Shown here one piece after another: positions 1 through 5,658 of a stretch of 5,795 nucleotides of DNA. How positions within the stretch are numbered: the first letter of the stretch is position 1; each line of letters starts with the position of its first letter. Origin of the DNA: an uncultured Hyphomicrobiales bacterium (GTDB lineage Bacteria; Pseudomonadota; Alphaproteobacteria; Rhizobiales; Beijerinckiaceae); the NCBI GenBank assembly GCA_903932565.1, contig CAIZGQ010000129.1:1-5795 (forward strand). Reading direction: 5' to 3'. Below the pieces are notes generated by a model. That model searched no databases and was not told the origin of the DNA. It saw nothing but the letters and a program-made list of their open reading frames with translations. A program made the position numbers and the translations under genes.

Positions 1-322
1 CCGTGCCAATGAGCACATCGACCTTGTCGCTCAGCACGAGCTTGTTGGTGAGTTCGGTTGCCTTTGTTGGCTCAGATTCGTCATCCACTTTGACGAATTC
101 AATTTTGCGCCCAGCCAGCGCGCCATTGTTCTGCTTCACATAAAGATCAATACCGCGCGTGATGGCCTCACCAAGCTGCGCATAAGTGCCGCTATAGGGG
201 AGCATGAGGCCGACCTTGAGGCTACTTGACTGCGCCCAGGCCGGAGCGATCAGCGGGGCAGTAAAAGGTGCTGCAAGAGCGGCAGCGCCACCAAGGGCGA
301 TGTGACGGCGAGTGAATGACAC
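1..322 (-). CDS. ABC transporter periplasmic substrate-binding protein (branched-chain amino acid/benzoate type), N-terminal part
   Basis: This is the first 107 residues of a periplasmic binding protein; the rest lies beyond the left edge. The start is GTG, because no ATG is near and GGGAGG (330-335) sits 7 nt upstream. Residues 1-30 look like an export signal: T4-R5-R6 followed by an Ala/Gly/Leu-rich stretch ending in AWA, with likely cleavage before Q31. The paired arginines suggest Tat export, although the motif is not perfect. The mature N-terminus (LKVGLMLPYSGTYAQLGEA, then GIDLYVKQNNGALAGRKIE and DDESEP) matches the type I periplasmic-binding fold of the LivJ/HbaE group. Family members in aromatic-acid clusters deliver benzoate-like acids to an ABC permease. 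Benzoate as ligand is inferred from the neighbouring benzoate-CoA ligase and BoxR; the sequence alone cannot exclude an amino-acid ligand. Permease and ATPase genes are expected to follow outside the window. Confidence 0.88.
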   Translation of the reverse strand, partial: MSFTRRHIALGGAAALAAPFTAPLIAPAWAQSSSLKVGLMLPYSGTYAQLGEAITRGIDLYVKQNNGALAGRKIEFVKVDDESEPTKATELTNKLVLSDKVDVLIGT

Positions 323-329
323 GATGGAA

Positions 330-335
330 CCTCCC
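330..335 (-). promoter_or_regulatory. Ribosome binding site deciding a GTG start
   Basis: GGGAGG on the minus strand, 7 nt before the GTG at 322. It is the only good Shine-Dalgarno site near the 5' end of the binding-protein gene and supports the GTG start over any internal codon. Confidence 0.8.
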
Positions 336-355
336 GGAAATGACAACGCCCAACC

Positions 356-420
356 GGCATTATGCCTGCCTGTTTTGAACGCCAGTTCAGAATATGCACT
401 CTAGTTCAGAAATCTGTCGA
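356..420 (-). promoter_or_regulatory. Candidate promoter/operator of the ABC importer genes
   Basis: This covers most of the 112-bp gap between the small BoxR-coupled gene and the binding-protein gene. On the minus strand TCGACA (420-415) is followed after 18 bp by CATATT, a weak -35/-10 pair, with a TGCA word overlapping the -10. A 9-bp direct repeat TTCTGAACT (403-411 and 384-392 in plus coordinates, 19 bp start to start) brackets that TGCA. Closer to the gene is a short palindrome GGCAT-T-ATGCC (356-366). The repeats are seen directly; a promoter or regulator site is inferred. The palindrome lacks a T-tract and is too short to call a terminator. Confidence 0.4.
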
Positions 421-434
421 GTCGTCATTTTGGT

Positions 435-956
435 TCAGGATGCCATGGCGGGAGCCACGACGCGCAGGCCACCATGGCCAACTTTCCGGACGATCCGCGC
501 TACAGGCGCAGGCCAATGGACAACCAGGCTGTTGAAGAAACCCGCAATGGAAGCATAAGCTTTTTCAAGTCGCGCATCGGGTTCAAACACGTCGTAAAAG
601 GTCGGACGTTTTGTGCGCCCAATAAAGTTCTGCAGCAAATCGACGAGGTCGGGATCATAGACGAGATCGCCCGGCGCAATGCCGGGGCGTCTTGCACGAA
701 AACGACGCACATCAAAAAGCCGTGCTGTCCCAAAGGGCTCTTCTGCAAAACACAGCACAAGATTGTCCGGCCCCAGCCGCCGCCCCTCCTGCATGCGCAT
801 ATAGTTGGACAGCTGGCCAGCCTTCATCACATCGGCCGTTGTTTGAAACACATTCGTGGCATCGGCGGGGTGCAGCGCCACACGCAAAGCCAGCATGCCA
901 TGCGTTTCAATCCCCCGCGCCTGCAACACGTCCTGCAAGGTGGGCTCAACCGCCAT
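435..956 (-). CDS. Small protein of unknown function, translationally coupled to boxR
   Basis: A 173-residue soluble protein with no signal peptide or membrane segment. I chose the ATG at 956: it begins MAVEPTLQDVL and overlaps the 3' end of boxR by 11 bp, so translation is probably coupled. The open frame runs further upstream, but that part lies inside boxR in another frame and gives an unconvincing N-terminus. Recognisable stretches are LALRVALHP near residue 21, a middle part LGPDNLVLCFAEEPFGTARLFDVRRF, and near the C-terminus LVVHWPAPVARIVRK. The pattern (LxLR start, a stretch telling of substrate entering FxG-like strands, then LVVxWPxPxR) weakly recalls the N-terminal domain found before GIY-YIG nuclease domains in some hypothetical proteins, but no GIY-YIG motif is present. 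I do not assign a function. Co-transcription with the regulator suggests a role in the benzoate locus or in BoxR signalling, which is inference only. Confidence 0.72.
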   Translation of the reverse strand: MAVEPTLQDVLQARGIETHGMLALRVALHPADATNVFQTTADVMKAGQLSNYMRMQEGRRLGPDNLVLCFAEEPFGTARLFDVRRFRARRPGIAPGDLVYDPDLVDLLQNFIGRTKRPTFYDVFEPDARLEKAYASIAGFFNSLVVHWPAPVARIVRKVGHGGLRVVAPAMAS

Positions 957-2037
957 CGGCGACCGTTGCCGACACAGGCGAAATTGCAAGATCATCCCCA
1001 ACAAAGTCAGCAGGGTGCAACAGCGGTGGGACGGGCTGATGCGCAACCGGCTGTTGCGCAACAGGACGAATGATGGCGAGGATTTCTTCGAGGCTCGCCT
1101 CCAGTGTACGGTGCGATGTGTCGAGCACGGCGCGGGCGCGCCGATACAGCGGCTCGCGGCTGGATAAAATCGTCAGCAACTCTTCCATCGCGCCACGGTC
1201 ATTTGCCATGGGGCGGAAATCGCCCTGCTGGCGCACGCGCAGCATGTGTTCTTCGGGCGACGTGCGAACCCAAATCGTGAAAAACGACGACAGCAAAAGC
1301 TCGAACGTCACAGGGTCTGCAACGATCCCGCCGCCCGTTGCCAGGATCATCGGGCCGCGTCGCTGGGCAATATCGCGCAGCGCCTTGAACTCAAGGCGGC
1401 GATAGCCCTCCTGCCCATAGAGTTTGAAGATCTCCGTGACGGTGAAGCCGCTCGATTGTTCGATTTCTTTGTTCAGCTCGGCAAATTGCCAGCCCAACCG
1501 CTCGGCTGAAAGCTTTCCCAACGTCGATTTGCCGGCACCGCGCAGCCCAATCAACGCAATGCGCGCGCCACCGGGGCGCTCTGGATCAATCTGGTCGGGC
1601 TCCAGTGCTGCCCCGCGCAAAATCGCCTTGGCGCGCTCAATGGCCGAAGGCGAGGCGTGGGTCAGCAAATCCCGAAACACAGCAAAATCTGCCGGTGCAT
1701 CATGGACAAAATCATCCAGCGAGACACCGGTTGCCTTCGCCAATCGGCGCAACAGCACGATCGATACGTTGCCCAGACCGCCTTCGAGCTGGGCAATATA
1801 ACGCTCTGAAATGCCCGAGTTCTGCGCCAAAACCTTGCGCGACATACCCCGCAAAGCGCGGCTACGTCGGACGCGGTGCCCGAGTGCTGTCAGGAAGTCC
1901 TCATCGTCCAACACGCGGCTCGTATCGCTCTTGTTTGGGTCCTGCAAACCCGACGCATCAGATTGCTTGCCATCGTCATGGTTTGGCTCGTGTGTTGAGT
2001 TGTCATCGCCCACGGTCCCTGCCCCGGTCTTCTTCAT
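946..2037 (-). CDS. boxR: BoxR-type benzoyl-CoA-responsive transcriptional regulator (XRE HTH + shikimate-kinase-like domain)
   Basis: A 363-residue two-domain regulator. Residues 1-46 are a polar, probably disordered tail. Residues about 50-110 form an XRE/Cro-type helix-turn-helix (MSRKVLAQNSGISERYIAQLE around 65-85). Residues about 157-325 resemble shikimate kinase: P-loop GLRGAGKS (164-171), ELNKEIE (187-193) where true kinases carry an aspartate for shikimate, GYRRLE (211-216), TGGGIV (234-239) and a lid-like GDFRP (272-277). This combination is the signature of BoxR/BzdR, described in Azoarcus as repressors that bind benzoyl-CoA with the kinase-like domain. The start is ATG 2037; a TTG at 2100 would extend into the promoter and is unlikely. 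The ribosome site before 2037 is weak. A C-terminal tail (about 326-363) with a VAQQP/VAHQP repeat goes beyond the kinase fold and looks unusual. It is transcribed divergently from the ligase operon, as expected for autoregulation and control of both sides. Confidence 0.93.
   Translation of the reverse strand: MKKTGAGTVGDDNSTHEPNHDDGKQSDASGLQDPNKSDTSRVLDDEDFLTALGHRVRRSRALRGMSRKVLAQNSGISERYIAQLEGGLGNVSIVLLRRLAKATGVSLDDFVHDAPADFAVFRDLLTHASPSAIERAKAILRGAALEPDQIDPERPGGARIALIGLRGAGKSTLGKLSAERLGWQFAELNKEIEQSSGFTVTEIFKLYGQEGYRRLEFKALRDIAQRRGPMILATGGGIVADPVTFELLLSSFFTIWVRTSPEEHMLRVRQQGDFRPMANDRGAMEELLTILSSREPLYRRARAVLDTSHRTLEASLEEILAIIRPVAQQPVAHQPVPPLLHPADFVGDDLAISPVSATVADGG
1033..1064 (-). repeat. 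15-bp tandem duplication and 14-bp perfect palindrome inside the boxR 3' end
   Basis: On the minus strand GTTGCGCAACAGCCG (1062-1048) is followed directly by GTTGCGCATCAGCCC (1047-1033), 13 of 15 identical, encoding VAQQP and VAHQP (residues 326-335 of BoxR). The first copy lies in a perfect palindrome CTGTTGCGCAACAG at 1051-1064. It sits about 95 bp upstream of the next gene's start. It may be a local duplication only; a binding site is possible but not supported further. Confidence 0.6.
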
Positions 2038-2058
2038 TCGCGTGCCACTTGAAGATAA

Positions 2059-2086
2059 TCGCAATTTACGAAAAATAATACATGCA
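2059..2086 (-). promoter_or_regulatory. Candidate boxR promoter with TAAATTGCG operator-like word
   Basis: Reading the minus strand, TGCA (2086-2083) is followed by a -10-like TATTAT (2080-2075), then 7 nt later by AAATTGC within TAAATTGCG (2068-2060). The predicted transcript would start near 2068 and have a leader of about 30 nt before the boxR ATG at 2037. No convincing -35 is present (GCTTGC at 2102-2097 is poor). The AATTGC word recurs after the -10 of the two other promoters on the right, which suggests a common regulator, most simply BoxR. That assignment is inference. Confidence 0.45.
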
Positions 2087-2122
2087 CCTCTTGACAGCAA
2101 GCGCCCCTCTGGGCTTCGTTTC

Positions 2123-2155
2123 TTGAAATATAATTCAATAATTGCTTTTGGGGAG
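2123..2155 (+). promoter_or_regulatory. Candidate promoter, operator and RBS of the ligase operon
   Basis: A perfect -10 hexamer TATAAT (2129-2134) lies inside an inverted repeat TTGAA-N6-TTCAA (2123-2138) and is followed 4 nt later by TAATTGC (2139-2145), close to the expected transcription start near 2141. No good -35 is found at 16-18 bp. GGGGAG (2150-2155) is 7 nt before the ATG at 2163 and serves as the ribosome site, so the leader would be only about 20 nt. A repressor bound here would cover the -10 and start site. The words are seen directly; regulator identity is inferred. Confidence 0.5.
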
Positions 2156-2162
2156 ATGTCTC

Positions 2163-2717
2163 ATGCCGGCCAGGGCACCATTTGCGCCACAGCCATCCCC
2201 GGTACGGGCTCCCGCTGACGCATCAGGTGGCGGCGGAGACCTGGCCGCGACGCGCGAAGCCTTCGCATCTGCCATCGGGCACATCGCGTTGGCCATCGGC
2301 GACAAGCCTCTCGATGCGGATCTGCAAGTCTGGCTCAATGCCACATACCCTGCCACCGGGCCCGACAGCCGGAGGCTCGCCGAGCTGATCCGCACCGGAT
2401 TTGACGAGGGCTGGCTAATGCCGCGCAGCGCCAATGGCATTGCCTTTGGTCGTCCCATCAAGCCACACGGAGCCGCGGCGCGATGCTCGGTGGATGTGGT
2501 GCGCATGGATGACGTCAAAGGCCCGCATCATCGCCACCCGCAGGGGGAAATCGGGTTCATTGTGCCAATTTCCGGGACGCCGGCTTTCGACGGAATGACT
2601 TGCGGCTGGTATGTTTACGAGCCGGGCTCCGCGCATGTCCCAACTGTCTCGGGTGGCGCCGCGTTCGTTCTTTATCTGCTGCCAGATGGTGCAATCGAAT
2701 TCACCGGGCAGCCCTGA
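2163..2717 (+). CDS. 4-hydroxylaminobenzoate lyase-family protein (PnbB/DUF4863, cupin-like)
   Basis: A 184-residue cytoplasmic protein, first gene of the operon. ATG 2163 is chosen for its GGGGAG site 7 nt upstream; an upstream TTG at 2142 in frame lies on the likely transcription start. Residues 1-27 are Pro/Ala/Gly-rich and variable. Residues about 50-85 hold the helical part (LDADLQVWLNATYP, ELIRTGFDEGWL). The C-terminal part carries cupin-type metal-ligand motifs: GPHHRHPQGEIGFIVP (120-135; H122, H123, H125, E129) and GSAHVPTVSGG (155-165; H158), ending LYLLPDGAIEFT. This is the pattern of the DUF4863 family, which includes PnbB, the 4-hydroxylaminobenzoate lyase that releases ammonia to give protocatechuate during 4-nitrobenzoate degradation. 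No nitrobenzoate reductase gene is visible here, so the substrate may differ; members next to benzoyl-CoA genes may act on a pathway intermediate or side product. Family call is firm, reaction uncertain. Confidence 0.88.
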   Translation: MPARAPFAPQPSPVRAPADASGGGGDLAATREAFASAIGHIALAIGDKPLDADLQVWLNATYPATGPDSRRLAELIRTGFDEGWLMPRSANGIAFGRPIKPHGAAARCSVDVVRMDDVKGPHHRHPQGEIGFIVPISGTPAFDGMTCGWYVYEPGSAHVPTVSGGAAFVLYLLPDGAIEFTGQP

Positions 2718-2775
2718 AGGGTCGCGCCTCTTCTGAATGTGATGCCAGCACAACAAAGCAAACAAACATATTCCC

Positions 2776-2783
2776 GGGGAGAG
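2776..2783 (+). promoter_or_regulatory. Ribosome binding site deciding the GTG start of the ligase
   Basis: GGGGAGAG ends 5 nt before the GTG at 2789. The frame is open further upstream, but only a distant ATG inside the preceding gene exists there, so this site fixes the start. The 71-bp gap before the gene is otherwise A-rich just ahead of this site and shows no terminator or promoter. Confidence 0.8.
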
Positions 2784-2788
2784 ACGCT

Positions 2789-4342
2789 GTGGCAAGCCAA
2801 TCGAAATCTGCGACCTACAATGCCTGCAGCGATCTCCTCGATCGCAATGTCACGGAAGGCCGCGGCGACAAGCTCGCGTTCATCGATCCCGAGGCAAGTC
2901 TGACATATGCAGACTTGCAGACGCAGACCAACCGCTTTGCCAATCTCATGATGCGGCTGGGCCTGCGACGGGAAGACCGCGTGGCACTTGTCATGCTTGA
3001 CACAATTGATCTGCCTATTGCGTTTCTGGGCGCCATGCGTGCCGGCGTCGTGCCCATCCCCTTGAATACCATGCTGTCGAACGAGCAATACGGTTACATG
3101 CTGGACGATTCCCGCGCCCGCGTGCTGATCGTATCGCAAGCATTGTGGCCGATTCTGCAGACAACACTTGCGCAGCTGCCGGATCTTCAACACGTCCTAG
3201 TCGTAGGCGGTGACGCGCCGCCCGGCACACTTCAATTCCACGCCGAATTATCCCGTGAAAGCGCAGAGTTTCAGACCGCGCGCACCAAAGCGGACGAACC
3301 TGCCTTCTGGCTCTATTCCTCAGGCTCCACCGGCGCGCCAAAAGGCACGCGGCATGTGCATAGCAGCGCGATGCAGACGGCAGAGCTTTACGCAAAGCCG
3401 GTGCTTGGCATTCGCGAAGATGATGTCGTGTTCTCGGCCGCCAAGTTGTTCTTCGCTTATGGGCTCGGCAATTCCCTGTCCTTCCCGATGGCCGTTGGGG
3501 CTACCACAATCCTCAATCCAGGGCGCCCAACACCGGCAACCGTGTTTGCGTTTTTTGAAAAATACCAGCCAACCATCTTTTACGGCGTGCCCACATTGTT
3601 TGCCGCGCTGCTGCACGACACGGCGCACGCCACGCACGCTGGCTCACCCCGTCTGCGCATCTGCACCTCAGCGGGGGAGGCGCTGCCCGAACACATCGGC
3701 ACAGCCTGGAAAACGCGCTTTGGCGTTGATATTCTCGACGGTCTTGGCTCAACCGAAATGCTGCATATATTTTTGTCCAATGCGCCCGGCGACATCGCCT
3801 ACGGCACATCAGGCCGCGCAGTGCCGGGCTATGATCTTCGCTTGCTGGATGACGAGATGAAGCCCGTCGCTGACCACGAAATTGGTGAGTTGTATGTGCG
3901 TGGGCCAACAGCCGCCGATGGCTATTGGACTCAGCGCGAGAAAAGCCGCAACACGTTTCAGGGTGAGTGGACGCGCACCGGTGACAAATACATTCGCGAT
4001 GCAAACGGCCGCTATACCTATTGCGGGCGCGCGGACGACATGTTCAAAGTCAGCGGTATTTGGGTGTCGCCATTTGAAGTTGAAGGCGCGCTGACAACGC
4101 ATCCCGCCATTCTGGAAGCCGCAGTCGTGCCCGGCGAAGATGAAGATGGGCTTTTGAAGCCGAAGGCTTTTGTGGTGCTCAAAGACGGCGTCGATGGCAC
4201 GGGCCTTGAAAACGCGCTGAAGGATCATGTGAAGAAAGCGATCGGCATGTGGAAATATCCGCGCTGGATCGTCGTGACGGATGCCTTGCCGAAAACCGCG
4301 ACCGGCAAGATCCAGCGCTTCAAATTGCGTGAGCTTGCGTGA
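2789..4342 (+). CDS. bclA: Benzoate-CoA ligase
   Basis: A 517-residue member of the adenylate-forming (ANL) enzymes. It converts benzoate, ATP and CoA to benzoyl-CoA, AMP and pyrophosphate in the cytoplasm, the entry step of the box pathway. Core motifs are in order: P-loop YSSGSTGAPKG (176-186), substrate-pocket region KLFFAYGLGNSLSFP (219-233), FYGVPTLF (264-271), GLGSTEMLHIFLSN (318-331), TRTGDKY (395-401, with D399 for ribose binding), hinge GRADDMFKVSGIW (413-425) and PKTATGKIQR (501-510) with catalytic K507. The AYGLGN and STEMLHIF stretches are typical of benzoate-CoA ligases (BclA/BadA) rather than acetate or long-chain acyl ligases. Length is normal for the family. Start is GTG with a strong ribosome site. 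The stop codon shares one base with the ATG of the following hydrolase, so the two are probably coupled. Substituted benzoates may also be used; this cannot be read from sequence. Confidence 0.95.
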   Translation: MASQSKSATYNACSDLLDRNVTEGRGDKLAFIDPEASLTYADLQTQTNRFANLMMRLGLRREDRVALVMLDTIDLPIAFLGAMRAGVVPIPLNTMLSNEQYGYMLDDSRARVLIVSQALWPILQTTLAQLPDLQHVLVVGGDAPPGTLQFHAELSRESAEFQTARTKADEPAFWLYSSGSTGAPKGTRHVHSSAMQTAELYAKPVLGIREDDVVFSAAKLFFAYGLGNSLSFPMAVGATTILNPGRPTPATVFAFFEKYQPTIFYGVPTLFAALLHDTAHATHAGSPRLRICTSAGEALPEHIGTAWKTRFGVDILDGLGSTEMLHIFLSNAPGDIAYGTSGRAVPGYDLRLLDDEMKPVADHEIGELYVRGPTAADGYWTQREKSRNTFQGEWTRTGDKYIRDANGRYTYCGRADDMFKVSGIWVSPFEVEGALTTHPAILEAAVVPGEDEDGLLKPKAFVVLKDGVDGTGLENALKDHVKKAIGMWKYPRWIVVTDALPKTATGKIQRFKLRELA

Positions 4343-5142
4343 TGGGCGTGGCCGATGGTGCAGGCTTTGTCGAGATTGCGGGCCAGCACCTTGAATACCG
4401 CCAAATTCCTGCAGCACAAGGCGCGACATCCAACGCGTCCTGCATTGTCATGCTGCATGAAGGCTTGGGGTGTGTCGGCTTGTGGGGTGATTTTCCCGAT
4501 CGTCTGGCCAGCGCCACGGGTGCGCGCGTCTTTGTCTACTCCCGCGCAGGCTATGGGCATTCGAGCCCCGTTCCTCTGCCGCGCCCGTTGAGCTACATGC
4601 ATGACGAGGCGCGCGACGTGCTGCCAAAGCTCCTCGATACAATCGATTTTCAACACGGCATCCTGCTCGGCCATTCGGATGGCGCGTCCATTGCCGCAAT
4701 TTACGCCGGACTCTTTGATGATCCGCGCGTCAAGGGCATCAGCCTGATTGCCCCACATTTTATCGTAGAGGACATCTCCATCAGTGCCATTGAAGACGCC
4801 CGCGTCGCCTACCAAACCACCGATCTTGGGACAAAACTTGCACGCTGGCACGGGCATGTGGATGTTGCATTTCGTGGCTGGAATGATGCGTGGCTTGATC
4901 CTGCGTTTCGACACTGGGACCTGACGCCGTTGCTGCCCAAGATCAAAGTGCCGATGCAAATTATCCAAGGCGCGCTTGATCAATATGGCACGGTGCGACA
5001 GATCGAATGCGCACAGCAACATGGTCGCCGTCAGCCTCGCGTGACGTTGTTGCCGGATATTCGCCACACGCCACATCGCGAAGCGCCTGACGCAACGCTG
5101 GCTGCACTGACAAATTTTCTGCAAGATGTTGAACGCGCATGA
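4342..5142 (+). CDS. Alpha/beta-fold hydrolase of the benzoate operon
   Basis: A 266-residue alpha/beta hydrolase without signal peptide. Visible active-site features are HEGLG (39-43, oxyanion-hole loop after the first core strand), nucleophile elbow GHSDG (110-114, Ser112), probable acid Asp213 in GALDQYGT and His242 in IRHTPHREAP. The triad is thus complete. YSRAGYGHSSP (66-76) is the usual strand-loop of the fold. The ATG overlaps the ligase stop by one base (TGATG); a GTG one codon earlier is also possible. Position between benzoate-CoA ligase and a DUF309 gene suggests hydrolysis of a CoA thioester, lactone or ester from aromatic breakdown, for example a thioesterase that frees trapped CoA. 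The substrate is not determined by the motifs, and similar hydrolases occur in other aromatic clusters with varied activities. Confidence 0.88.
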   Translation: MGVADGAGFVEIAGQHLEYRQIPAAQGATSNASCIVMLHEGLGCVGLWGDFPDRLASATGARVFVYSRAGYGHSSPVPLPRPLSYMHDEARDVLPKLLDTIDFQHGILLGHSDGASIAAIYAGLFDDPRVKGISLIAPHFIVEDISISAIEDARVAYQTTDLGTKLARWHGHVDVAFRGWNDAWLDPAFRHWDLTPLLPKIKVPMQIIQGALDQYGTVRQIECAQQHGRRQPRVTLLPDIRHTPHREAPDATLAALTNFLQDVERA

Positions 5143-5642
5143 CGAGCCCTTTGCCCCGCTGGCCGCATATTCCAGGCCGCACGGATCAGCCAGATTATGC
5201 ATGGCTGACAGCTATTTCCGACGACAGCGCCACGCGCGTGCGGCTTGCTGTGTCGCTTATCCAGAATGATTTCCACTGGGAGGCTCACGAGCTTCTGGAG
5301 CCGGTCTGGCACGCGTTGCCGCCACAATCTGCGTCCCGCGACATGATCCGGGCTGTCATCCAGCTCGCCAACGCGCTGCTGAAGATCGAGATGCGCCGCC
5401 CCTCAGCCGCCGCACGGCTTCTGGATGAGGTGGTGGTGATCCTGCGTGGCATCCGCGCCTTCAAGGCAGACGCTTGCTGTGGCCTCGATCCAGCGACACT
5501 CCTGATCAAGGTGGAGGCCGCCGCAGCCGAGATGAAGGCCGGCCGCCCTGCGCCTGCCTCCGACCTGAAGGCGTGGTGTGCTGCGCAGGCGCTCACGGCG
5601 TTCGACGTCGCCCCATCGCACAACATGAAAAAAAATGCATAA
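5139..5642 (+). CDS. DUF309 family protein
   Basis: A 167-residue, mainly helical, soluble protein. The ATG at 5139 overlaps the hydrolase stop by 4 bp (ATGA), a sign of translational coupling. The family signature is clear: NDFHWEAHELLEPVWHALP (43-61), with the His50-Glu51 pair and the Glu54/Trp57 that define DUF309, followed by RDMIRAVIQLANALLKIEMRR (68-87) and AARLLDEV (91-98). These form the helical bundle known from structures of the family. The function of DUF309 is not known; conserved His/Glu residues suggest a metal or ligand site. Two cysteines (C113, C114) follow the core, and the tail beyond 150 is poorly conserved-looking and lysine-rich at the end. Tight linkage to benzoate-CoA ligase suggests an accessory role in CoA-ester metabolism, which is inference. 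No terminator with a T-tract follows. Confidence 0.88.
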   Translation: MTSPLPRWPHIPGRTDQPDYAWLTAISDDSATRVRLAVSLIQNDFHWEAHELLEPVWHALPPQSASRDMIRAVIQLANALLKIEMRRPSAAARLLDEVVVILRGIRAFKADACCGLDPATLLIKVEAAAAEMKAGRPAPASDLKAWCAAQALTAFDVAPSHNMKKNA

Positions 5643-5658
5643 AATGTCCGTGAAGGAC

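Noticed and set aside
474..1073. Open frame of 199 codons on the plus strand opposite the small BoxR-coupled gene
   Set aside because: Low-complexity Gln/His/Arg/Pro composition, no family resemblance, and antisense to a better candidate that is coupled to boxR. Some doubt remains because the gene on the other strand is itself unrecognised.
946..2037. boxR product as a metabolic shikimate kinase
   Set aside because: The N-terminal HTH, the aspartate-to-asparagine change at the shikimate-binding position and the location beside benzoate-CoA ligase fit a regulator.
2091..2096. TTGACA as the -35 of the ligase operon
   Set aside because: It lies 32 bp from TATAAT, and nothing like a -10 is found 16-18 bp downstream of it.
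2038..2100. Upstream extension of boxR from a TTG at 2100
   Set aside because: It would cover the predicted boxR -10 and operator-like word, and the added residues do not look like the family.
2600..2788. Upstream in-frame extension of the ligase from an ATG at 2600
   Set aside because: It lies mostly inside the preceding lyase-family gene, has no ligase-like residues, and the GTG at 2789 has a strong ribosome site.
4225..5202. Long open frame of 325 codons on the minus strand opposite the hydrolase
   Set aside because: It is antisense to genes with clear family motifs, rich in Cys, His and Arg, and shows no recognisable domain or ribosome site; it is a GC-driven shadow.
5646..5658. GTCC-GTGAA-GGAC hairpin as terminator after the DUF309 gene
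   Set aside because: Only four base pairs and no T-tract directly after it.
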